Positions 1-6,646 of a DNA stretch of 10,593 bases are shown here, piece after piece. The stretch is from NCBI GenBank assembly GCA_024695315.1, contig JAILIJ010000326.1:1-10593 (forward strand), in the 5' to 3' direction. Position 1 is the first letter of the stretch. The number at the start of each line of letters is the position of its first letter. Source of the DNA: Bacteroidaceae bacterium. GTDB lineage: Bacteria > Bacteroidota > Bacteroidia > Bacteroidales > Bacteroidaceae. The position numbers and the translations under genes were made by a program. The notes beneath the pieces were generated by a model. That model searched no databases. It was not told the DNA's origin and saw only the letters and a list, made by a program, of their open reading frames with translations.

Positions 1-781
1 AAAGATTAGCCGAAGCCACACAATTATTGTTTTCAAACAAAGCAATTGTATAATTGTCCGCATCCAAACTTCCAGTATAAATAGAATATTTGCCATTATA
101 ACCATGATCAACCTTATAAGTATTTATTGGTGTCACGCCAGAAATACCAAATTTCACATCAGAATACTTATATAATCTCAATTCACCAGCACTAACTCCA
201 TGCGTGAATTTGAATTTTACATCAATATTTTTATTATCATCAACTTTTGCTTCAACCTTTGCCATTGGACCTGAAGGATTGATGGAAAAATTCTTAATAA
301 CTTTCTTTCCATCGTATTGTATTTCGGCAAAATAATCTCCAGCTGTCCAGAATTCCGTGTCAAAGACAAAAGCCTCATTATCTTGAGTTATATTTCTCGC
401 CTCTTTCTTTTCCGGATAAGTTCCAGTTTTACGATACACAGTCAATGTTCCCCTTTGACCATCCATCTTACAACCAACGGTAAGCTTGTTGTAAAAGTTT
501 TCTTCGTTAATTTTTTCTTGATTTACAATCAAAACAGGTTCATTAGCCTCATATTCCACATCAAAGAACTGAGGTTTCATATTATATCCAGAAACACAAA
601 TCTTTGCTGAATGAGATTTCGGATTCTTAAGAGTAAACGTACAATTACTTCCTATTACAGATTGCAGGTCACCATTTTCGTCATCAATCAAGGTTATTTG
701 TCCTTTTACACTATTTCCAATTCTAACAGTTACTTTACCTTTATCGTTAACAACAGTAACATTACCAAAACTACAGGGAAC
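1..781 (-). pseudogene. C-terminal continuation of the C25 protease in a shifted frame (partial, runs off the left edge)
   Basis: Reading the minus strand from 781 to 2 gives 260 uninterrupted codons in the frame one base away from the catalytic part. It begins VPCSFGNVTVVNDKGKV and leaves the window at ...CVASANL. The first 75 or so residues (to about SGYNMKPQFFDV) resemble the Ig-like domain that follows the catalytic domain in gingipains. The rest is beta-rich with repeated aromatic and charged residues (DTEFWTAGDYFAEIQYDG), suggesting one or two more beta-sandwich domains. The frame is closed just upstream by TAA at 784-782, so the break lies between 781 and 730. Restoring one base near 776-781 would join both parts as ...RVNTK-(V/F)PCSFGNV.... 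The only internal ATG (580-578) cuts into the Ig-like domain, so this is not an independent gene. The end of the protein, including any type IX sorting domain, is outside the window. Mutation or sequencing error cannot be told apart here. Confidence 0.75.
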
Positions 782-2655
782 TTAGTATTAACCCTCAAAC
801 TAGGGTCTCCAAAAAGATGATATGTTTCCTTAGTATATGCAACTAATGACTTATCATCAAGTACCTCAACTGCATTCAAACCAATATCAAGAATTTGACC
901 AAGTCTATAACCAGGATTTGAAGTGTTGACAAACATAGATGTTATCATTTCCTTAGACATCAAATCATTGGCAGAAGAGAATGATATTTCATAAGAAGCA
1001 AACACACCAATTGCTCCACCTCCATTCCTTAAACTCATAAAATCCTCCGCTAAACACTTGTCTGTAGCATAATGTCCCGTCAAACAAGACATACTGAATA
1101 TTACAGGTGTTTTATTCACGTTTTTAATTAAAAGAGGATTCAGATGTACGTGCAATTGTGGCCTGTTCCATCCTGTTGTCATGCCATGCCCTCTATACAA
1201 AGCATACACAACACCATTAGAAATAGCATCGCAAATATCAAATGCATCAGAATTCCAACTATGCGCTTTCAAATAATCTGGCAAATCTGTTCCATCACAA
1301 AATTTAACTGGTGATTTCTTTCCTGAGCCTTTAGCATACGCACGTATAAAAGAGAAATTTTGGTTAGACAAACCTCCAATAATTTCTTCCGAACTCGTTA
1401 CAAACGTCCTATCTTCTTGTCCATCACCGTCTTCTGTATAAACAGTCCATCCATATTCATTCTTTTTCAAATCATCCTGAAAGTAAGCGCAATGCAATGC
1501 TCGTTTGTAGAATTCAGAATCCTCTACTGGATTCTTTTCATAATTGATTATTTTGTCAAAAACCGTTGTTAACTCATTATTATTATCAATAGAAATTCTT
1601 CCTCGATAAATGTCTGCTTTTTCGTCGTCACCATCAACACAGCAATAAGTATAATCATTTATACTTGAGCAAGACTCTTCTTTATGAGTCATTTCTTTAT
1701 AATCGTAGTATTTTTCTATATAAGTCGTACGTGGTGCCGCACCTGGTACATCATTATAATTGCCGACAATAAGTAAATACTGAATGGCATTTTCTTTGTA
1801 ATGTCTAAGCACCACATTCTTAATTTCTGTCTTCGTCCATTTTTCTTTAGACTCTATGAACGTTCTAAAACCAAAATTATGTTTCCAATCGGCAAATCTT
1901 TTAACATTGTCAAGATATTTATCTGTCGTAATTATTAAATAATTCTGGATAAGAGAAGATGTTGAATTAACAACACCAGCAGGAACATTCAAAACATCTT
2001 TTAGGAATATATCATCGTTTAGTTTTTTAACATTAGAATCAGATACATTTCCTCTTGTCCCATTAGAAACAAATGTCACTTTATACTTTAACGAAGTATA
2101 AGCAAGTACTGTTTTTGAACTCATTTCATATCTAATAGGATATAAAACAACATTAAGTATATTATGACCACGATACGAATCAAGTCCAGAAACCTCACCA
2201 AACACATTTGGAATGTAGCCAGAATAAGAAGAAATAGGTTCGACATTACCATTTGCCCCATTATTACTATCAGAAGAAATATGTCTGGAAGGAGCCAGTT
2301 CATATTCGAAAGATTTCACAGAACTATCTATTAAGCTAACTGATGCATTCATTCCCGAAGGAACATAAATCCTATCGATCTTCTTCAAATAAGCAGGTTC
2401 ACCCTTGCCATAATTTTCAACAAAGCCATCAATATTCCAATGGTATGCATTAGAATATTGAGAATCTTTTGTAAGTAAAGCACCATGAAAATTGTAAGTT
2501 ACTATAACGCCATCAGATACTTTTTCCACAGAAACATCTGGAGACGTTACACAACTAGAGCACAAAGTTGATGTGACATAATTCAAATATTTTTGAGCAT
2601 GACACAAAGAAGATAATGCGCAAAGCATTATCATTAAAAGAAGGTTTTTCTTCAT
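730..2655 (-). CDS. Gingipain-type C25 cysteine protease, N-terminal and catalytic part, frameshifted near its end
   Basis: This is an exported cysteine endopeptidase of family C25, the gingipain family, whose members usually leave Bacteroidetes cells by the type IX secretion system. The 641-residue frame starts with a signal peptide (residues 1-20, cleavage predicted as CHA|QKYL). A propeptide-like region follows (about 21-230), with a YPIRYE...LKYKVTF stretch typical of the family. The caspase-like catalytic domain spans about 237-622. The probable catalytic pair is His490 in YRGHGM and Cys524 in FSMSCLTG, 34 residues apart, close to the spacing in RgpB. FGDPSLRV (615-622) marks the usual end of the catalytic domain. 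The last 16 or so residues are out of frame: the true continuation lies in another frame from 781 downwards (next entry). The start ATG has only an AT-rich leader before it. PorU, the C25 sortase, is an alternative, but the overall layout looks more like a secreted protease. The family call is firm; the substrate is unknown. Confidence 0.9.
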   Translation of the reverse strand: MKKNLLLMIMLCALSSLCHAQKYLNYVTSTLCSSCVTSPDVSVEKVSDGVIVTYNFHGALLTKDSQYSNAYHWNIDGFVENYGKGEPAYLKKIDRIYVPSGMNASVSLIDSSVKSFEYELAPSRHISSDSNNGANGNVEPISSYSGYIPNVFGEVSGLDSYRGHNILNVVLYPIRYEMSSKTVLAYTSLKYKVTFVSNGTRGNVSDSNVKKLNDDIFLKDVLNVPAGVVNSTSSLIQNYLIITTDKYLDNVKRFADWKHNFGFRTFIESKEKWTKTEIKNVVLRHYKENAIQYLLIVGNYNDVPGAAPRTTYIEKYYDYKEMTHKEESCSSINDYTYCCVDGDDEKADIYRGRISIDNNNELTTVFDKIINYEKNPVEDSEFYKRALHCAYFQDDLKKNEYGWTVYTEDGDGQEDRTFVTSSEEIIGGLSNQNFSFIRAYAKGSGKKSPVKFCDGTDLPDYLKAHSWNSDAFDICDAISNGVVYALYRGHGMTTGWNRPQLHVHLNPLLIKNVNKTPVIFSMSCLTGHYATDKCLAEDFMSLRNGGGAIGVFASYEISFSSANDLMSKEMITSMFVNTSNPGYRLGQILDIGLNAVEVLDDKSLVAYTKETYHLFGDPSLRVNTKFPVVLVMLLLLTIKVK

Positions 2656-2682
2656 TTAGTTTGTTATTTGGGTTAAACTTGT

Positions 2683-2776
2683 TCAAGGCTATATGTGATG
2701 GGGCTGGTTAAGAACAAGCCCACATACGACGAAGTCCGTGATATAGCCTTGAGTTGACTATATCACGGACTTCGTC
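2683..2776 (-). promoter_or_regulatory. Structured leader of the C25 protease gene: 19-bp hairpin with a competing 12-bp pairing
   Basis: Positions 2728-2746 and 2758-2776 are perfect inverted repeats of 19 bp around an 11-base loop. Positions 2741-2752, which cover part of that loop and one arm, are also perfectly complementary to 2683-2694 (12 bp), so only one of the two pairings can form at a time. Between them, 2690-2726 can fold a smaller hairpin (gggct/agccc, extended by tatgt/acata). In the minus-strand transcript all of this lies in the 5' leader, and the last complementary segment ends about 28 bases before the protease ATG. Neither side of the big hairpin is followed by a T-run, so it is not a standard terminator. 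The complementarities are seen directly. A regulatory role is inference, and a dispersed palindromic repeat is the main alternative. Confidence 0.5.
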
Positions 2777-2993
2777 ACGGAATATTTTAGGAGTATAGTT
2801 ACATAGTAAGTAATAACACAATTATTGAAACGACCAAATATTTCAGCCATTTTAACACTAATTATTGCATTATTATTTGATTGATTTGTAATCATATCAA
2901 AGTTGATAGTTAATCGTTTTATATTTAGTTATGAGTAATGTCTCTAAACTTATTATTGGGGTCAGAGGCACTGGAGTTTTCGTTAATCGGGTG

Positions 2994-3024
2994 CGAAGGT
3001 ACAACATATTTCCATTCAAACAAA
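2994..3024 (-). promoter_or_regulatory. Candidate Bacteroidetes-type promoter for the C25 protease
   Basis: On the minus strand, TTTG (3024-3021) is followed after 19 bases by TACCTTCG (3001-2994). This matches the Bacteroidetes consensus TTTG-N19-TAnnTTTG with one mismatch in the -7 element. A start would fall near 2987, giving the protease mRNA a leader of about 330 bases that contains the hairpin at 2728-2776. No better match was found closer to the gene. This is a motif match only. Confidence 0.38.
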
Positions 3025-3187
3025 CATTTCAGACAAAAAAGTTGAGATAAAATGTTTTTACACACAAACATCTTTATTGCACTTTCGGTGCTTGGAAGGA
3101 CAATAATTACCAACAATTTATCCAATAAAAAACGTTCAGGTTCGTTTGTCCCATTTGTACAATAGAAACTTACACCCATACGAGGGA

Positions 3188-3287
3188 CTTATCGTAAAAT
3201 ATCAGTCATAAAAAACGCAAACATGGCAATAAAGACAGAATTAAGAATTGTACTGTGAATTGCCATACAATCGTCTTATCGTAAAAT
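3188..3287. repeat. 13-bp direct repeat cttatcgtaaaat, two copies 87 bp apart
   Basis: The word cttatcgtaaaat occurs at 3188-3200 and at 3275-3287, both on the plus strand. An 8-bp inverted repeat (3223-3230/3259-3266) lies between the copies. The match is exact, but at 13 bp in AT-rich DNA its function is unknown. Possible readings are paired protein-binding sites or the ends of a decayed small element. Confidence 0.5.
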
Positions 3288-3314
3288 GAGACAACCTAAT
3301 AACCGCACAAAAAT

Positions 3315-3394
3315 ATCGAAAAGTATCGAAAAACATCAAAAAGTATGGAAAAGCATCAAAAAGTATGGAAAAGTATCGAAAAGCATCGAAAAGC
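3315..3394. repeat. Eight tandem 10-bp A-tract units (atcgaaaagt type), predicted curved DNA
   Basis: Eight consecutive 10-bp units follow the pattern at(c/g)(g/a)aaaa(g/a)(c/t), with only scattered substitutions and no length change. Each holds a run of four to six A, and a period of 10 bp is about one helical turn. A-tracts in phase with the helix bend DNA towards one side, so intrinsic curvature is expected from established DNA physics. The array lies about 430 bp upstream of the gyrA -7 element and 24 bp upstream of TATATTTG at 3418-3425. It could serve transcription, nucleoid-protein binding or chromosome organisation; the sequence alone does not decide. Confidence 0.88.
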
Positions 3395-3706
3395 ATATTT
3401 CTGCCAACCTCATGTTGTATATTTGTGACGCATTTCAGAAGTAATGTTCTTACGAACCTGATACGAAGGGAAAACGAACCGTTGCCGAAGAAATTAACAG
3501 GTAAATTATGTCAAATTCGGTATAACCACACTTGATTGGAATAAAAACGAGAAAAAGTTAATTTTTTCATCACATAACTACGTCCTAAACTCAGTTAAAC
3601 AATATATTTTTGAGTTTTCATGGATACGTAATTTGTGATTCTAAAAAAATACAAGATGCCCATATTTGGTCCATAAACGCACCTTATAGCATTTCGATAT
3701 ACTCTA

Positions 3707-3720
3707 TCGACAGGTGTCGA
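3707..3720. promoter_or_regulatory. 14-bp dyad TCGACA-GG-TGTCGA upstream of gyrA, possible operator
   Basis: A perfect inverted repeat of two 6-bp arms with a 2-bp centre lies about 100 bp upstream of the gyrA -7 element. It is followed at 3740-3775 by a run of short G/C blocks in A/T-rich DNA (agcgct, ggccccc, aaaaggcattttt). Symmetry of this size suits a dimeric regulator. No known operator is recognised. Confidence 0.25.
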
Positions 3721-3796
3721 ATAAGACCCTTAATGGCGTAAAAAGCGCTAAAAAGGCCCCCAAAAGGCATTTTTAATGATTTTTTAACAAAAAAAA

Positions 3797-3827
3797 TGTG
3801 ATTTGTGATTTTTTTGTCATAACTTTG
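3797..3827 (+). promoter_or_regulatory. Probable gyrA promoter
   Basis: TAACTTTG at 3820-3827 matches the Bacteroidetes -7 element TAnnTTTG exactly. The -33 element at the usual 19-base spacing is only TGTG (3797-3800), against a TTTG consensus. A nearby TTTG (3802-3805) is too close, at 14 bases. Transcription would start near 3833-3836, giving gyrA a leader of about 110 bases. The -7 match and position are good; the -33 is weak. Confidence 0.55.
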
Positions 3828-3850
3828 CTTCAAATAAAAATTATGTAGCA

Positions 3851-3917
3851 CAAGTTTCACAAGTGTTCACAAAGGAATTATGAACCTGCTCATTCAGATT
3901 CCTTTCACAGAGACTTG
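3851..3917 (+). promoter_or_regulatory. Two-tier hairpin in the gyrA 5' leader
   Basis: In the predicted gyrA leader, caagtttc (3851-3858) pairs with gagacttg (3910-3917) over 8 bp including one G-U. Inside this, aaaggaat (3871-3878) pairs with attccttt (3898-3905) over 8 bp around a 19-base loop. An unpaired A/T-rich stretch of 26 bases separates the structure from the gyrA ATG. It could affect mRNA stability or translation. The pairing is seen; the role is inferred. Confidence 0.45.
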
Positions 3918-3943
3918 ATAATAAAAATATAACAATATAAAAA

Positions 3944-6538
3944 ATGGCAGACGATTTAGATAGAATTATTAAAGTCGACATCAATGAGACCATGAAACAG
4001 TCCTACATTGACTACTCAATGTCAGTTATTGTTTCACGTGCTCTTCCTGACGTAAGAGACGGATTTAAGCCGGTACACAGACGTATTCTCTTCAGTATGG
4101 GAGAAAGCGGAATAACATCCGACAAACCTACTCGTAAGTGCGCACGTATCGTGGGTGACGTGCTCGGACACCTCCACCCTCATGGTGACTCTTCTGTGTA
4201 CGGTGCACTCGTACGTCTTGCACAGCCTTGGGCCATGCGTTACACACTCGTAGATGGTCAGGGTAACTTCGGATCCGTCGACGGAGATGGAGCAGCAGCC
4301 ATGCGTTACACAGAGGCAAGACTTAGCAAGCTCGGAGAAGCTATGTTACAGGATATCGAAAAGGATACTGTTGACATGGATCCTAACTTCGATGACTCAA
4401 TGCTCGAACCTACTGTGTTACCTACTCGAATACCAAACTTCCTTGTTAATGGAGCAACAGGTATCGCCGTAGGTATGGCCACAAATGTTCCTACTCATAA
4501 TCTTGGCGAGGTCATCGACGGATGTGTGGCATATATCGACAATCCAGAACTCACAAGTCTTGAACTCATGAGATATGTTAAGGCTCCAGACTTCCCTACA
4601 GGAGGTATCATCTGTGGTGTTGACGGAGTGAAAGATGCTTACGAGACAGGACGAGGACGTATCGTTGTACGAAGCAAGACAGAAATCGAGACAGATGGAG
4701 GACATGACAAAATCGTCGTAACAGAAATTCCTTACAACGTCAATAAGTCTGAACTCATAAAGAAAATTGCTGACCTTGTAAACGAAAAGAGAATTACGGG
4801 TATTAGCAACGTTAACGATGAGTCTGACCGTGAAGGTATGCGTATCGTTGTTGACATTAAACGCGATGCAAATGCAAACGTTGTCCTCAACAAACTTTAT
4901 AAGATGACAGAGCTTCAGTCAAGCTTCTCTGTCAACTGTATTGCCATTGTTGATAAGCGTCCAAAACTCCTTACACTTGCTGACTGTGTTAAGTACTTCG
5001 TACAGCACCGTCATGAGGTAGTTATCCGTCGTACAAAATACGACAAGCGAAAGGCAGAGGAACGTGCACACCTTCTTGAGGCTCTTATCGTAGCCAGCGA
5101 CAATATTGACGAGGTAGTACATATCATACGTTCTTCAAAGGAACCAAGTCAGGCTATAAGCCGACTCATGGAACGATTTGGATTTGATGAGGTACAGGCT
5201 AAGTTCGTAGTAGAAATGCGTCTTCGTCAGCTCACAGGACTTCAGCAGGAAGCTCTTCACAACGAATATGATGAACTCTTGGCACGTATCAAATACTTAC
5301 AGCAGATTCTCGATGACCCAGAACTCTGTAAGAAGGTCATGAAGGACGAACTTCTTGAGGTAAAGGAGAAATATGGTGATAATCGTCGTACAGAAATCGA
5401 CTATACAGCATCAGAGAACTTCAACCCAGAAGACTTCTACCCTAACGAGTCTGTTGTGGTTACCGTATCACACCTCGGATATATAAAACGTACTTCACTC
5501 TCTGAGTTCAATACCCAGAAGCGCGGAGGCGTAGGAAGCAAGGGCAGTAGCGCTCGACAGTCCGACTTTATCGAGAACATCTACCCTGCTATGACACATA
5601 ACACGATGATGTTCTTCACACAGAAGGGACGTTGTTTCTGGATGAAGGTTTATGATATCCCAGAGGGAGATAAGACTTTCAAGGGACGTGCTATCCAGAA
5701 CCTTCTCAATATCGACTCAGACGATAAGGTAACAGCATTCATCTGTATTGAGAACCTCAACGATGAAGAGTTCGTCAAGAACCATAACCTCATCTTCTGT
5801 ACTAAGCAGGCAGTCATCAAGAAGACAGCATTTGAGAACTACTCTAAGCCACGTTCAAATGGACTTATTGCTATCAACTTAAATGAGAACGATGAGGTGG
5901 TAGATGTACTTCTTACAAGTGGTAAGGACGAAATACTTATTGCTAACCGCAATGGACGTGCTATCCGCTTCAACGAGTCAACAGTAAGAACAATGGGTAG
6001 AACTGCAACTGGTGTTCATGCTATGCGCTTGGATGAAGACGACGATGATCAGGTTATCGGTATGATAAGCCTTACAAAGCCTGAGAATTACGAAGAGACT
6101 GAGGAAGAGAAGGAAGAAGATCCAAACATGCCAACAATCCTCGTACTCTCAGAAAAGGGTGTCGGCAAACGTTCAGCTATCGATTCTTACCGCATCACAA
6201 ACCGCAACGGTAGAGGTGTCAAGACTATAAACATCACAGAGAAGACAGGCAAGCTTGTTGCATTCAAGAAGGTTACTCTCAATGACGATGTGATGATTAT
6301 CAACAAGAGCGGTGTCACTATCCGTCTTGCTGTAACAGATATCAAGTTCAGCGGACGTCTCACTCAGGGTGTTAAACTCATCGACATCAAGAAACGTAAC
6401 GATGTAATTTCAAGCGTCTGCGTGGTTGAACATGTGGATCCAAGTGAACTCGATGATGTAGAATATGACGAGGATGGAAATCCTATCATGACACCAGAAA
6501 TCGAGACAGACGACACCAATAACGAGACAAATGAATAA
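3944..6538 (+). CDS. gyrA: DNA gyrase subunit A
   Basis: GyrA is the DNA-cleaving subunit of the A2B2 gyrase that adds negative supercoils using ATP hydrolysed by GyrB. The 864-residue protein is complete and near the usual length. The catalytic Tyr122 sits in AMRYTEAR, with the same number as in E. coli. The quinolone-determining region reads HPHGDSSVYGALV: Ser83 is kept, while Ala84 and Asp87 of E. coli are Ser and Gly here. The winged-helix, tower and coiled-coil region runs to about 495. The GyrA box QKRGGVGSKG (525-534) and the beta-pinwheel (about 500-830) follow and separate it from ParC. An acidic insert (711-729, TKPENYEETEEEKEED) interrupts the pinwheel, and the tail after 830 is strongly acidic. 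The start MADDLDRIIKVDI fits the family, and an AT-rich leader without Shine-Dalgarno precedes it. Two TPR genes follow downstream. Confidence 0.98.
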   Translation: MADDLDRIIKVDINETMKQSYIDYSMSVIVSRALPDVRDGFKPVHRRILFSMGESGITSDKPTRKCARIVGDVLGHLHPHGDSSVYGALVRLAQPWAMRYTLVDGQGNFGSVDGDGAAAMRYTEARLSKLGEAMLQDIEKDTVDMDPNFDDSMLEPTVLPTRIPNFLVNGATGIAVGMATNVPTHNLGEVIDGCVAYIDNPELTSLELMRYVKAPDFPTGGIICGVDGVKDAYETGRGRIVVRSKTEIETDGGHDKIVVTEIPYNVNKSELIKKIADLVNEKRITGISNVNDESDREGMRIVVDIKRDANANVVLNKLYKMTELQSSFSVNCIAIVDKRPKLLTLADCVKYFVQHRHEVVIRRTKYDKRKAEERAHLLEALIVASDNIDEVVHIIRSSKEPSQAISRLMERFGFDEVQAKFVVEMRLRQLTGLQQEALHNEYDELLARIKYLQQILDDPELCKKVMKDELLEVKEKYGDNRRTEIDYTASENFNPEDFYPNESVVVTVSHLGYIKRTSLSEFNTQKRGGVGSKGSSARQSDFIENIYPAMTHNTMMFFTQKGRCFWMKVYDIPEGDKTFKGRAIQNLLNIDSDDKVTAFICIENLNDEEFVKNHNLIFCTKQAVIKKTAFENYSKPRSNGLIAINLNENDEVVDVLLTSGKDEILIANRNGRAIRFNESTVRTMGRTATGVHAMRLDEDDDDQVIGMISLTKPENYEETEEEKEEDPNMPTILVLSEKGVGKRSAIDSYRITNRNGRGVKTINITEKTGKLVAFKKVTLNDDVMIINKSGVTIRLAVTDIKFSGRLTQGVKLIDIKKRNDVISSVCVVEHVDPSELDDVEYDEDGNPIMTPEIETDDTNNETNE

Positions 6539-6560
6539 TTAACGAGAAGAAAAGTTAAGT

Positions 6561-6603
6561 TATGGCGATGGGACTCTCATATCATGAGCACCCCATCACC
6601 ATA
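6561..6603 (+). promoter_or_regulatory. Strong hairpin between gyrA and the first TPR gene
   Basis: Starting 22 bases after the gyrA stop codon, tatgg-c-gatggg-act-ctcat pairs with atgag-cac-cccatc-a-ccata around a 3-base loop. This makes 5, 6 and 5 bp separated by one C-A mismatch and a 3x3 internal loop. No T-run follows, so a classical intrinsic terminator is unlikely. An attenuation, RNA-processing or mRNA-stability element is more plausible. The stem ends 43 bases before the TPR start codon and contains the ATG at 6584 that I reject as a start. Confidence 0.5.
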
Positions 6604-6646
6604 CCAAAGACTTAATTCCCAAATACTAATTAAATATATTCTTAAC

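Larger units (their letters stand above)
2780..3796. other. Long AT-rich intergenic region between the divergent protease gene and gyrA
   Basis: No convincing gene was found in this stretch. It contains the minus-strand promoter candidate at 2994-3024, a small hairpin gcac-tttcg-gtgc near 3077-3092, a 13-bp direct repeat cttatcgtaaaat (3188-3200 and 3275-3287), an 8-bp inverted repeat atggcaat/attgccat (3223-3230 and 3259-3266), the A-tract array at 3315-3394, an isolated TATATTTG (3418-3425) and a dyad at 3707-3720. The 10-mer atttgtgatt occurs at 3631-3640 and again at 3801-3810 in the gyrA promoter. An 84-codon minus-strand frame (3179-2925) and a 39-codon plus-strand frame (2931-3050) overlap each other and resemble no family I recognise. 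An intergenic span this long before gyrA suggests regulatory DNA or decayed sequence. Confidence 0.6.

Noticed and set aside
730..781. Programmed -1 frameshifting to join the two parts of the C25 protease
   Set aside because: No X XXY YYZ slippery heptamer in the right frame and no obvious downstream pseudoknot; a simple one-base indel is more likely.
317..820. Two plus-strand open frames (317-610 and 611-820)
   Set aside because: They lie antisense to the C-terminal part of the protease and look like low-complexity shadows.
2728..2776. Invertible promoter (phase-variable switch) bounded by the 19-bp inverted repeats
   Set aside because: The arms are only 11 bases apart, too close to enclose a promoter, and no recombinase gene is in the window.
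2925..3179. 84-codon minus-strand frame as a real gene
   Set aside because: It matches no family I recognise, overlaps an open plus-strand frame and contains the protease promoter candidate on the same strand. Kept only as a finding.
3315..3394. CRISPR array or iteron-type replication origin
   Set aside because: The units are 10 bp with no spacers, and no cas, rep or dnaA-box context is present.
3551..3568. A/T hairpin gaaaaa-gttaat-ttttttc as a terminator
   Set aside because: The stem has almost no GC, and no gene ends upstream of it on either strand.
4128..5122. Open frames antisense or out of frame within gyrA
   Set aside because: They are shadows of a strongly conserved gene; none has its own start context or recognisable product.
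6584..6646. In-frame upstream ATG giving TPR1 21 extra N-terminal residues
   Set aside because: The extension places a polar stretch before a textbook signal peptide and its ATG lies within a strong hairpin; the ATG at 6647 is preferred.
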